DNA of 64,000 nucleotides from Flavobacterium suaedae (GTDB taxonomy: Bacteria; Bacteroidota; Bacteroidia; Flavobacteriales; Flavobacteriaceae): the NCBI RefSeq assembly GCF_014642915.1, contig NZ_BMJE01000007.1, forward strand, positions 62,001 to 126,000, given 5' to 3'. Both the position numbers and the translations under genes were made by a program. Shown here piece by piece: positions 42,461 through 50,746 of this stretch (its first letter is position 1; every line of letters starts with the position of its first letter). The notes beneath the pieces were generated by a model, which saw nothing but the letters and a program-made list of their open reading frames with translations, was not told where the DNA came from and ran no database searches.

Positions 42461-42619
42461 TTAATCGTTATGCTGTCTTTCCTTTTCCTCATCATTTTCA
42501 GAATAAGAATCCGGCTCCGGTTTTGGCTTTGTGTTTAAAACCTTATAAAAAAAGTATATCATGGCGCCTGTTACAATACCCTGTGCCAGTACCATTGTTA
42601 TTATAGCTTCTGTTTTCAT
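42461..42619 (-). CDS. 52-residue MetS-like partner of the NSS transporter
   Basis: The frame begins MKTEAIITMVLAQGIVTGAM and continues with a single membrane helix (to IYFFYKVL), then a hydrophilic tail rich in Asp, Glu and Lys. Its ATG overlaps the transporter stop as ATGA, a classic sign of translational coupling. Small single-helix subunits following NSS-family transporters (MetS with MetP) are known to be needed for transport in other bacteria. It is not homologous by eye beyond its layout, but the coupling and size make the call likely. Confidence 0.72.
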   Translation of the reverse strand: MKTEAIITMVLAQGIVTGAMIYFFYKVLNTKPKPEPDSYSENDEEKERQHND

Positions 42620-44430
42620 GAGTGTATCCTCCCTTCTTTTCTTCGTTTGTTATAAGCAGCATATACTACTCCGCATATAAATAAAAATAGTCCTACCAAC
42701 AGTAAACGCCCTAAGGTTTTATACATTACTTTGTTTGTAAACTTACCTTCGGCAATTTTATCATTAGGCTTTATAACATCGCCTACGGCTACAGTGGTTT
42801 TTTGTCCTTCTTCAAAATTATATACTATATAGTCGGTAAAACTCTCTGTTTCTACTTTATCACTTTGTTTGTTAAACTTCTGGCGTTCGTTAGTAAAGGA
42901 CAGTTTTATAGAGCTGTCATCTACCGCTTCAACTACGCCGCTTTTTTTACCTTCACTATCAAAGTTTTCGGCATAATAAGCATCAGCAAACCATTCTTTA
43001 TTATTAGTATCTTTATTAGTAACCTTATTAAACATATCCGGTATGCTGGCAAAAAGTACCCATCCCAGTAATAGCGGTGTAACGGTTACTATCATATATT
43101 TAAATATAATCGGCACTTTAATGTCGGCACCCATATTAATTTCAGCCCATCCCTTTTTAATACCAAATATCCAGGCAAAGAGTACGGTTTCTAAAAATGC
43201 GAATACTACAAGGCTTACAGTTCCTGCCCAGTAATCATATTCATCAAAAACACCCTGATTGTAAAAGAAAACTGTTGGCAATCCTACAATAAGTGCAATA
43301 AGCCCAAAAGACCATGCGCCTTTTTTACCGCTCCAGTTAAACTCATCGCGCATAAAGCCCATCCACGGTGTACCCATGGCCAGTGATGAGGTTATACCGG
43401 CAAAGAACAGCAGCCCGAACCAGAATACTCCTGCCAGTGTTGCGAGTACTCCGCCCCATTGCTGGAACAGGTACGGCATGGTTTGGAACGCCATACCAAA
43501 GCTGGCATTTTGTAAAATCCAGTCTAAACCAAGGTAACCGGCAGCAATTGGTATTACGATAAGGCTGCCCAGTACTACCTCCACAAACTCGTTCATAAAG
43601 CCTGCCGAAACAGCATTAAGCGCAATATCGTCTTTCGATTTCAGGTAGGCAGCGTAACAGTGTACGGTACCCATACCTACGGATATGGTAAAGAATATTT
43701 GCCCTGCGGCGGCGAGCCATACTTTCGGGTTGGTGAGGGAGTCATACTGTGGCGTCCAGAGGAAGTTAAGCCCGTCCCAGGCGTTAGCGTTCGGGAACAT
43801 TTCCGAGGCTCCGTCTGTACCCAGTGTTAAACCTCTTACGGCAAGTATGCCACCAAACAATAATAATAGTGGTACGCCTATTTTTGCTACCTTTTCTATA
43901 CCGCCAAGCCCTTTAGATAGTATGTAGGTGTTTAGTAATAAACACACTACGTAAAATATTACCGACTCATAAGGTATACCTGTAGTGTTTTTACCTATTG
44001 TGGTATATCGGTTAAAGAAATCGGTTATTTGTGTCTGGTCAAGTTCGTTAAATGTACCTACTATAGAGTGGTACACGTAGCTCATTGTCCACGATTCTAT
44101 ATAACAGTAGTACGATGCTACGGCAATATTGGTAAAGATACCAAATACGCCTATGTACTTCCATATACGGCCTTTTGCCATGGTATCCAGTATATAAGGT
44201 GTACTGTGATTACCATACCTACCGCCATAACGCCCTGTAGACCATTCTATGAAAAGTAATGGAATACCCATTACCAAAAAGCAAACAAGATAAGGAATTA
44301 TAAAAGCTCCTCCGCCATTTTGTACTGCCTGTACCGGAAACCTTAAAAAGTTACCTAAACCTACTGCATTACCGGCCATAGCGAGAATTAGACCTACCCT
44401 GGAACCCCAGGACTCTCCTTTTGCTGACAT
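42616..44430 (-). CDS. Sodium-dependent NSS-family transporter
   Basis: The N-terminal motif MAGNAVGLGNFLRFPVQAVQ and twelve hydrophobic segments identify the neurotransmitter:sodium symporter family, which imports amino acids or related compounds with Na+. Between the last helices, residues ~470-565 form a soluble insert (NKEWFADAYYAENFDSEGKK, then SKLSFTN-like beta sequence and DKIAEGKF) not typical of LeuT-like members. 604 residues is longer than LeuT. A one-helix partner follows. The gene is read leftward, away from the tyrosine-degradation genes. Confidence 0.88.
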   Translation of the reverse strand: MSAKGESWGSRVGLILAMAGNAVGLGNFLRFPVQAVQNGGGAFIIPYLVCFLVMGIPLLFIEWSTGRYGGRYGNHSTPYILDTMAKGRIWKYIGVFGIFTNIAVASYYCYIESWTMSYVYHSIVGTFNELDQTQITDFFNRYTTIGKNTTGIPYESVIFYVVCLLLNTYILSKGLGGIEKVAKIGVPLLLLFGGILAVRGLTLGTDGASEMFPNANAWDGLNFLWTPQYDSLTNPKVWLAAAGQIFFTISVGMGTVHCYAAYLKSKDDIALNAVSAGFMNEFVEVVLGSLIVIPIAAGYLGLDWILQNASFGMAFQTMPYLFQQWGGVLATLAGVFWFGLLFFAGITSSLAMGTPWMGFMRDEFNWSGKKGAWSFGLIALIVGLPTVFFYNQGVFDEYDYWAGTVSLVVFAFLETVLFAWIFGIKKGWAEINMGADIKVPIIFKYMIVTVTPLLLGWVLFASIPDMFNKVTNKDTNNKEWFADAYYAENFDSEGKKSGVVEAVDDSSIKLSFTNERQKFNKQSDKVETESFTDYIVYNFEEGQKTTVAVGDVIKPNDKIAEGKFTNKVMYKTLGRLLLVGLFLFICGVVYAAYNKRRKEGRIHS

Positions 44431-44580
44431 AAAAATTTGTGTTTTTGTGTGTTATGGTCACCAAAGATAGAAAAACATCTATAATTTCAAACAAAACGGA
44501 GGGTATATCAACTTAAAAATAAAAAAGCGTAAAGTGTTTTAACGAAATAGATGAGGATTTGGTAATTGAGCCGGTTGAGG

Positions 44581-44850
44581 GTTAAGGGTTTTTAGAGTAC
44601 AGTAAAGGTTTTGTGTTGCGGGTTGCATGGCAATCTTTATTTAGTTTGCAGTTCTCAGTCTCAGTTTTCAGTTTAGTGTTGCGCGTTGTGGGTTATGCGT
44701 CATTGCAAGCGGAGTACAATGGAGTGTGGCAATCTTTTTAGTTTATTTAGATTGCCACGTCGTACCTCCTCGCAATGACATCCCGCAACTAGCCACACAA
44801 AACCTGTAACTTGTAACCCGCAACCCGCAACTTTACGACTTTATAACTAA
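44581..44850. repeat. Complete composite repeat with closed hairpin
   Basis: Order: GTT units (GTGTTGC, GGGTTGC at 44613-44626), an ACTG block (CAGTTCTCAGTCTCAG), GTT units GTGTTGC, GCGTTGT, GGGTTAT (44676-44696), a hairpin (44699-44779), AAC units CCTGTAA, CTTGTAA, CCCGCAA, CCCGCAA (44803-44830), then CTTTACG, ACTTTAT. This is the same order seen around Fic but with the hairpin intact. The other parts of the 608-base gap hold the hmgA leader and palindromes; no gene is seen. Confidence 0.85.
44699..44779. repeat. Closed palindromic hairpin unit
   Basis: The left arm (GTCATTGCAAGC to GTGGCAATCTTTTT, ending 44739) and the right arm (44749-44779, identical over 31 bases to 38122-38152) are inverse at both ends and separated by about 9 bases. 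Each arm contains GGCAATC / GATTGCC and CATTGC / GCAATG. Confidence 0.8.
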
Positions 44851-44866
44851 CAATATTACCAAATAT

Positions 44867-44900
44867 TAAATTTTCCATATAAAATATGGGCTAAAATTTA
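44867..44900. promoter_or_regulatory. Palindrome far upstream of hmgA
   Basis: TAAATTTT (44867-44874) pairs with AAAATTTA (44893-44900), and inside it CCATAT pairs with ATATGG around AAA; three extra bases break the right arm. It lies ~140 bases before the start codon, between the repeat element and the gene leader. It may be an operator for the tyrosine-degradation genes. No well-formed TAnnTTTG was found next to it. Confidence 0.4.
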
Positions 44901-44970
44901 ATTTTTCCGATATTTGTTACATGAATATGCAATGGCAAGGCTTATTAAGCTATTTAAAATTCCTGATTAA

Positions 44971-45023
44971 GCGCAACCCCGAGTGAGGCGGGTTAACATT
45001 TTGTCTGCAATAAAATGTTTAAC
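44971..45023 (+). promoter_or_regulatory. hmgA leader with two mutually exclusive hairpins
   Basis: AACCC (44975-44979) can pair with GGGTT (44990-44994). GTTAACATTTT (44992-45002) can instead pair with AAAATGTTTAAC (45012-45023), 15 bases before the start codon. Both need bases 44992-44994, so only one can form. This resembles an attenuator or riboswitch-type switch. No known RNA class is recognised. Confidence 0.4.
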
Positions 45024-45038
45024 TATTAAAATTCAATT

Positions 45039-46196
45039 ATGCCTATATATCACAAACTTGGAAAATTTCCGCAAAAACGTCATACACAGTTTGAAAAACC
45101 GGACGGCGGTATATATTATGAGCAACTTTTCGGTACAGAGGGCTTTAACGGGCACTCGTCGTTACTGTATCAGGTGCACAGGCCAACACAGATAAAAGAG
45201 ATTGTAAAATCGTACTCTGTAGAGCCTGAAATTGCTGAAGGAAAAAATATAAAATCATTATTGTTAAAAGGTTTTGAAGTACAGCCTACAGATGATTTTC
45301 TGGAAAGCCGTACCGACCTTTTGGTTAATAACGATTGTATTATAGGGGTAGCAGCCCCGAAAAAATCATTTCGTGAGTATTTTTACAAAAATGCTGATGC
45401 TGATGAAATGATTTTTATTCACAGAGGTACAGGAACACTACGTACCTTTATGGGTAACATTCCGTTTGAATATGGTGACTACCTTATTATACCACGTGGT
45501 ATGATATATCAAATAGATTTTGATACGGAGGATAACCGCCTTTTCTACACCGAATCTATTGCGCCAATATACACACCAAAGCGTTACAAAAACGCCAGCG
45601 GTCAGTTGCTGGAACATTCGCCATTCTGCGAGCGTGATTTTAAACTTCCGCAAGAGCTGGAAACGTACGACGAAAAAGGTGATTTCCTTATAAAAGTTAA
45701 AAAAGAGGGAATGATGCACGAGATTATATATGCCACGCACCCGTTTGATGTAATAGGGTGGGACGGTTATAATTTCCCGTATGCATTTAGTATTCATAAC
45801 TTTGAGCCTATAACCGGTAGGGTACACTTACCGCCACCAATACACCAAACGTTTGAAACAACTTCGTTTGTAGTGTGTTCATTTTGCCCAAGGTTATACG
45901 ATTATCACCCGAAATCAATACCGGCACCATACAACCACAGTAATATAGACAGTGATGAGGTGTTGTATTATGTAGATGGCGACTTTATGAGCCGTAACAA
46001 TATAGAGCAAGGACATATTACCCTGCACCCTAAAGGAATTCCGCACGGACCTGCACCGGGTGCAACCGAGCGCAGTATCGGCAAGACAGAAACAGAAGAA
46101 CTTGCCGTAATGGTAGATACCTTCCGCCCGCTTAAGGTAACTAAAGCCGCTATGGGTATAGACGATGGTAAGTATTACAAGAGCTGGGTAGAGTAA
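45039..46196 (+). CDS. hmgA: Homogentisate 1,2-dioxygenase
   Basis: This iron enzyme opens the homogentisate ring in tyrosine and phenylalanine breakdown. The cupin-fold sequence begins MPIYHKLGKFPQKRHTQFEK, and conserved stretches HLPPPIHQTFE and YHPKSIPAPYNHSN carry the His/Glu iron ligands. 385 residues is normal for the bacterial form. The next gene in the same direction makes homogentisate, so the pair forms a pathway unit. A complex leader precedes it. Confidence 0.93.
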   Translation: MPIYHKLGKFPQKRHTQFEKPDGGIYYEQLFGTEGFNGHSSLLYQVHRPTQIKEIVKSYSVEPEIAEGKNIKSLLLKGFEVQPTDDFLESRTDLLVNNDCIIGVAAPKKSFREYFYKNADADEMIFIHRGTGTLRTFMGNIPFEYGDYLIIPRGMIYQIDFDTEDNRLFYTESIAPIYTPKRYKNASGQLLEHSPFCERDFKLPQELETYDEKGDFLIKVKKEGMMHEIIYATHPFDVIGWDGYNFPYAFSIHNFEPITGRVHLPPPIHQTFETTSFVVCSFCPRLYDYHPKSIPAPYNHSNIDSDEVLYYVDGDFMSRNNIEQGHITLHPKGIPHGPAPGATERSIGKTETEELAVMVDTFRPLKVTKAAMGIDDGKYYKSWVE

Positions 46197-46299
46197 CCTC
46201 ACCCAAACCCTCTTAAAAACGGAGGGCTTACTTATTTTCAAATAAACAATTAACAGATAATCAAATAACCATTATACAGGTTTACAAAATATAACGATT

Positions 46300-47460
46300 A
46301 TGAGCAGAGAAGTAAAAAGCGTAGACTACGGTCTCGAAAAAATATTTGAAGGAGCACAGGATTTCCTTCCCCTTTTAGGAACTGATTATGTAGAATTTAT
46401 AGTAGGTAATGCCAAACAGGCAGCCCACTTCTACAAAACCGCTTTCGGATTCCAGTCGCTTGCCTATGCAGGGCTGGAAACAGGCGTTAAGGACAGGGCC
46501 AGTTACGTACTGGTTCAGGATAAAATCCGTTTAGTGCTTACCACCCCGCTTACGGCAGAATCGGAACTTAACAACCACATCGTTCAGCATGGCGACGGCG
46601 TTAAAGTAGTAGCCCTTTGGGTTGAAGATGCCCGCAGCGCATTTGAAGAAACCACTAAGCGCGGTGCAAAACCATATATGGAGCCAACTGTTGAAAAAGA
46701 CGAGCATGGTGAAGTAGTGCGCGCAGGTATCTATACCTATGGTGAAACAGTACACATGTTCGTAGAGCGTAAAAACTACAACGGCGTGTTTATGCCTGGG
46801 TTTAAAGAGTGGAAAAGCGACTACAACCCGGAGCCTGTTGGTTTAAAATATGTAGACCACATGGTAGGTAACGTGGGTTGGAACGAAATGAATACTTGGG
46901 TTAAGTGGTATGAAGATGTAATGGGCTTTGTAAACTTCCTTTCGTTTGATGACAAGCAAATCCATACGGAGTACTCTGCTTTAATGAGTAAAGTAATGAG
47001 TAACGGTAACGGACGTATTAAATTCCCGATTAACGAACCTGCCGAAGGTGCTAAGCGTTCACAAATTGAGGAGTATTTAGATTTTTATAATGGTCCGGGT
47101 GTGCAGCACATTGCTGTAGCTACTGATGATATTATTAAAACCGTATCGGCTATGAAAGCAAGAGGTGTTGAGTTCCTAAGCAGCCCGCCTCATACTTATT
47201 ATGAAGATGTGCCAAACCGCCTTGGTGAACACATGGAAATAATGAAAGAAGATATATCTGTACTGGAAAGTTTAGGTATTATGGTAGATGCCGATGAAGA
47301 AGGGTATTTACTACAAATATTCACCAAGCCGGTAGAGGACAGACCAACACTTTTCTACGAAATAATTCAGAGAATGGGTGCTCGTGGCTTTGGTGCAGGT
47401 AACTTTAAAGCCTTGTTTGAGAGTATAGAACGTGAACAAGAGTTGCGAGGAACGCTATAA
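46300..47460 (+). CDS. hppD: 4-hydroxyphenylpyruvate dioxygenase
   Basis: Two vicinal-oxygen-chelate domains are present (TDYVEFIVGNAKQAAHFYKT first; KYVDHMVGNVGWNEMNTW second). Iron ligands are seen in YVDHMVGN, GPGVQHIAVATDD and LFYEIIQRMG. It converts 4-hydroxyphenylpyruvate to homogentisate, the substrate of the preceding gene's enzyme. 386 residues is normal. The 103-base gap from hmgA holds a small stem (CCCTC / GAGGG at 46208-46226) but no T run. Likely co-transcribed. Confidence 0.94.
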   Translation: MSREVKSVDYGLEKIFEGAQDFLPLLGTDYVEFIVGNAKQAAHFYKTAFGFQSLAYAGLETGVKDRASYVLVQDKIRLVLTTPLTAESELNNHIVQHGDGVKVVALWVEDARSAFEETTKRGAKPYMEPTVEKDEHGEVVRAGIYTYGETVHMFVERKNYNGVFMPGFKEWKSDYNPEPVGLKYVDHMVGNVGWNEMNTWVKWYEDVMGFVNFLSFDDKQIHTEYSALMSKVMSNGNGRIKFPINEPAEGAKRSQIEEYLDFYNGPGVQHIAVATDDIIKTVSAMKARGVEFLSSPPHTYYEDVPNRLGEHMEIMKEDISVLESLGIMVDADEEGYLLQIFTKPVEDRPTLFYEIIQRMGARGFGAGNFKALFESIEREQELRGTL

Positions 47461-47663
47461 ATTTGCTCTATTTTTACGAATAATAAAATTTTAAGCTTTT
47501 CAAAAGACTATTTTTTGAGGATAATGTGTTAAAGTTGATTTTTCATAAAAAAATCTTCAATAATGTAAATACATTTGCACTCGCAAAAAAGAGGTGGTCT
47601 CATCACTTACAATTTGTGATAAATTTTTCATAATTTATAGTTTTTTGGTTGGTTAATAGCATA
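47461..47663. other. Intergenic region, possible small RNA
   Basis: No coding frame is seen. TACATTTG at 47570-47577 is a perfect -7 box without a good -33. A transcript from near 47585 would run ~110 bases to the terminator at 47664-47697 and contains a short stem (ATCAC / GTGAT). This may be a small RNA or simply the 3' untranslated region of the tyrosine operon. Confidence 0.3.
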
Positions 47664-47697
47664 AAAACCCCGTCATTAGTTTGACAGGGTTTTTTTG
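47664..47697 (+). terminator. Rho-independent terminator after hppD region
   Basis: AAACCCCGTC and GACAGGGTTT pair (one G-U), with loop ATTAGTTT, then a run of seven T. It ends transcription from upstream. The -33 element of the next promoter lies in its right arm. Confidence 0.8.
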
Positions 47698-47711
47698 TTT
47701 TCATACATTTG
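47681..47711 (+). promoter_or_regulatory. Promoter of the DUF3108-TDO-M23-pgi operon
   Basis: TTG at 47681-47683, 20 bases, then TACATTTG at 47704-47711 matches the Bacteroidota promoter. Transcription would begin near 47718, 47 bases before the ATG at 47765. Confidence 0.6.
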
Positions 47712-47764
47712 GAACAGAAATTGCTTTTATTAGGGTAAAACACCAAAAAATAATAAATTTTACT

Positions 47765-48529
47765 ATGAAAAAGATATTAGCAATGCTTGTACTCTTTGTA
47801 GCAGGCAGCACGTTTTCGCAGGAAAGCGCATTTGATACAGGGGAGTACTTTAAATTTCGTATTCATTACGGAATTGTAAACGCGGGGTATGCCACACTTG
47901 AGGTAAAAGAAGCCGTGCGCGAAGGGAAAAAGGTACACCATGTAGTAGGAAAAGGCTACACCACCGGAATGACAAAATTCTTTTTTAAAGTAGAAGACCT
48001 TTATGAAAGTTATTTTGATAAAAAAACAGGAAAACCCTATCAATTTGTAAGAAAAATTGATGAAGGCGGTTATGAGAAAAACCAGGAAGGTTTTTTCAAC
48101 CAGTCAAACAATACCGTTTTAGTTAAAGACTATAAGCATAACAAAAAGAAACTGTTTAAAGTGCCTGATAATGTACAAGATATAGTTTCTACATTTTACT
48201 ACCTGAGAAATCACCCGGAGGTAGATAATATGCAGGTAGGAGAATCTATTACGGTAGATATGTTTTTTGATGATGAAACCACACAGTTTAAACTGAAACT
48301 TATAGGAACAGAAACGATAGATACAGAATTTGGTGATATTAAAGCTAAAGTATTTCGCCCGTATGTACAGGCAGGACGAGTATTTAAAGAAGAAGAAAGT
48401 TTAACTGTATGGATATCGGATGATAAAAATAAGATACCTTTGCGAATAAAAGCAAGCTTAGCCGTAGGGTCGCTTAAAGCAGACCTTAAAGAATACAGAG
48501 GGCTAAGCCACCCTTTAGTAGCTAAATAA
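47765..48529 (+). CDS. DUF3108 periplasmic protein
   Basis: The ATG at 47765 gives a signal peptide (MKKILAMLVLFVAGSTFSQ), then a beta-rich domain: FDTGEYFKFRIHYGIVNAGY at the start and the C-terminal ESLTVWISDDKNKIPLRIKA, both typical of DUF3108 proteins, a lipid-binding-like envelope fold of unknown role. 254 residues. It is first in a four-gene operon, 10 bases before tryptophan dioxygenase. A longer frame upstream is unlikely because it runs over the promoter. Confidence 0.82.
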   Translation: MKKILAMLVLFVAGSTFSQESAFDTGEYFKFRIHYGIVNAGYATLEVKEAVREGKKVHHVVGKGYTTGMTKFFFKVEDLYESYFDKKTGKPYQFVRKIDEGGYEKNQEGFFNQSNNTVLVKDYKHNKKKLFKVPDNVQDIVSTFYYLRNHPEVDNMQVGESITVDMFFDDETTQFKLKLIGTETIDTEFGDIKAKVFRPYVQAGRVFKEEESLTVWISDDKNKIPLRIKASLAVGSLKADLKEYRGLSHPLVAK

Positions 48530-48539
48530 TAATTACATA

Positions 48540-49472
48540 ATGGAGTTAACAAGCTCATTACAAGATAAACTGGAAGCGCTTGATGAGAAATTCAACGCTA
48601 TAAATCAAAAAACAGAAACCCATCTTGAAGGGTTATTATGGTCTAAACCCATAACCTATTGGGATTATATTCAAACCGACGCATTACTCAACCTGCAAAC
48701 ACAGCGTACTACCTTGCCGGACGAAATGGTATTTATTATGTACCACCAGGTAAACGAGCTGTTGTTTAAAATGATACTTTGGGAAGCGGAACAGCTTTGT
48801 GCTAACGAAGCGCCTTCGGTAGATTACTTCAGAGAAAAATTAATGCGAATCAGCCGTTACTTTGATATGCTTACACAGTCGTTCACCATTATGGGCGACG
48901 GTATGGAAGTAGAGCAGTATATGAAGTTCCGTAATACACTTACTCCGGCAAGTGGTTTCCAAAGTGCACAATACAGGCTAATAGAGTTTATAAGTACCGA
49001 TTTAATCAACCTTATTGATTACCGTTTCCGTGCTACTATAGACCGTAATACGCCATACGAACACGCTTTTGAGCACCTTTACTGGCAGGCAGCAGGTAAA
49101 GACCATAAAACAGGCGAAAAAAGTTACTTAATTAAAGAGTTTGAAAGAAAATATAAAGCAGAGTTTCTCCGTTATATGGAAAAATATAACACCATTAACA
49201 TATGGAGAAAATTCAAGCAATTACCGGAGGAAGCACAGCAAGACGCTATGCTGGTAAAAGCGATGCGCCATTATGATTATACGGTGAATGTTACCTGGGT
49301 AATGGGACACTATAATACTGCTAAAAAGTATATAGAAAGCCAGTCAGGACCACAAGAGGCAACAGGGGGAAGCGATTGGAAAAAATATATGCACCCTAAA
49401 TACCAACGCAGAATATTTTTCCCTGAATTATGGACAGAGGAAGAATTACGTACATGGGGTGAAAATGTATAA
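48540..49472 (+). CDS. Tryptophan 2,3-dioxygenase
   Basis: The heme enzyme cleaves the indole ring of tryptophan to N-formylkynurenine, the first step of the kynurenine pathway. Conserved sequence includes TYWDYIQTDALLNLQTQRT-type N-terminus, FIMYHQVNELLFKMILWE with the substrate-side His, and AMRHYDYTVNVTWVMGHYNT toward the end. 310 residues is normal for bacterial members. It lies in an operon with envelope genes and pgi; no other kynurenine genes are in the window. Confidence 0.92.
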   Translation: MELTSSLQDKLEALDEKFNAINQKTETHLEGLLWSKPITYWDYIQTDALLNLQTQRTTLPDEMVFIMYHQVNELLFKMILWEAEQLCANEAPSVDYFREKLMRISRYFDMLTQSFTIMGDGMEVEQYMKFRNTLTPASGFQSAQYRLIEFISTDLINLIDYRFRATIDRNTPYEHAFEHLYWQAAGKDHKTGEKSYLIKEFERKYKAEFLRYMEKYNTINIWRKFKQLPEEAQQDAMLVKAMRHYDYTVNVTWVMGHYNTAKKYIESQSGPQEATGGSDWKKYMHPKYQRRIFFPELWTEEELRTWGENV

Positions 49473-49492
49473 CAGGCTATAATTAACTTAAA

Positions 49493-50740
49493 TTGAGATA
49501 TTTTACTTTACTTTTAGTTGCAACACTGGCAACACTTGCGTCATGCGGGAACGATAAAAATAACGATGAAAAAGAAACTGCTAAGCCTATAGCGCAAAAG
49601 CAAAAAGTAGTAAAAGAGTTTGGTTTTGTGCTGGACGATTATGTTGTAGTGCGCGATACTATAAAAGGTGGAGACACCTTTGGCGGACTGCTGCAAAAAG
49701 AAGGTTATAATGCCGGCGATGTTTACAATATAACTCAAGCAATAAAAGACAGTTTTAACCTGAGAAACATTCGTATAGGTAAACCGTATACATTACTTAA
49801 AAATAAAGATAATCCTGATAGTTTAGAGGTGTTTGTATATCAGCCGGACAGGCTGAGTTATTATGTTATAGATCTTCGTGACTCTATAGCCAAAGCATAC
49901 AAACAAAAACTGCCTATAACTATAAGGAGAAGAACCATTGCAGCTAATATAGAAGGCTCATTGGCACAAACAGTACAGGAAGCAGGAGCAAGCCCTGCCC
50001 TTACACACACACTTTCGGAAATTTATGCATGGTCAGTAGACTTTTTTAAAATACAAAAGGATGATAGCTTTGCTGTAACTATAAACGAACGTTACATAAG
50101 CGACAGTATTTATGCAGGAATAGAAAGTATAGAAGCTGCCGTTTTTGAAACCAGAGGCGTAAAAAAATATGCCTTTCCTTTTAAACAGGACGAAAAGGCT
50201 ACACGACCAAGTTTTTATGATGAAGAGGGTAATGCGCTAAAAAGTATGTTCCTTAAAGCGCCATTAAAATTCAGCAGGATAACATCACGCTATTCTCCAA
50301 GACGTTTTCACCCGGTGCAAAAACGCTGGAAAGCCCATAAAGGTACAGACTATGCTGCTCCAAAAGGTACACCTATTATGACGACGGCTTCCGGTACAGT
50401 AATAGCAGCAGGTTACACAGCAGGTAACGGTAATTATGTAAAAGTGCGTCATAACGGTACTTATACTACCCAATATTTACACATGAGTAAGATAAAAGTG
50501 CGCAAAGGGCAGTATGTAAGTCAGGGCGATGTTATAGGGCTTGTAGGTAGTACAGGGTTGGCTACCGGCCCGCACGTATGTTACCGTTTTTGGGTAAATG
50601 GTAAGCAGGTAGACCCGCTTAGGCAAAAAATGCCAACCTCTAAGCCTATGGAGGAAAAGTATAAGCCTAAGTATATGGAGTACATGAAACCGCTTAAAAA
50701 AGAACTAGACAGCATCTCTAAAATCAAAATTAATAAGTAA
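49493..50740 (+). CDS. M23-family lipoprotein peptidase with Cys in the zinc site
   Basis: A TTG start (49493) gives the lipoprotein signal MRYFTLLLVATLATLASCGN with lipobox LASC. The C-terminal LytM domain has H282 and D286 in HKGTDYA, H330 in QYLHM, and HVC at 361-363 where most family members have HxH. The third metal ligand is thus C363. LysM-like sequence may occur earlier (KGGDTFGGLLQKEGYNAGDV). It may cut peptidoglycan cross-links, or be inactive. It is 6 bases before pgi. Confidence 0.82.
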   Translation: MRYFTLLLVATLATLASCGNDKNNDEKETAKPIAQKQKVVKEFGFVLDDYVVVRDTIKGGDTFGGLLQKEGYNAGDVYNITQAIKDSFNLRNIRIGKPYTLLKNKDNPDSLEVFVYQPDRLSYYVIDLRDSIAKAYKQKLPITIRRRTIAANIEGSLAQTVQEAGASPALTHTLSEIYAWSVDFFKIQKDDSFAVTINERYISDSIYAGIESIEAAVFETRGVKKYAFPFKQDEKATRPSFYDEEGNALKSMFLKAPLKFSRITSRYSPRRFHPVQKRWKAHKGTDYAAPKGTPIMTTASGTVIAAGYTAGNGNYVKVRHNGTYTTQYLHMSKIKVRKGQYVSQGDVIGLVGSTGLATGPHVCYRFWVNGKQVDPLRQKMPTSKPMEEKYKPKYMEYMKPLKKELDSISKIKINK

Positions 50741-50746
50741 CTGATT

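Noticed and set aside
42331-42606. Plus-strand frame after the patatin gene
   Set aside because: It is the reverse of the coupled 52-residue gene and has no protein-like composition.
47681-47764. Upstream extension of the DUF3108 protein
   Set aside because: It would be encoded across the promoter and lacks the signal peptide at its start.
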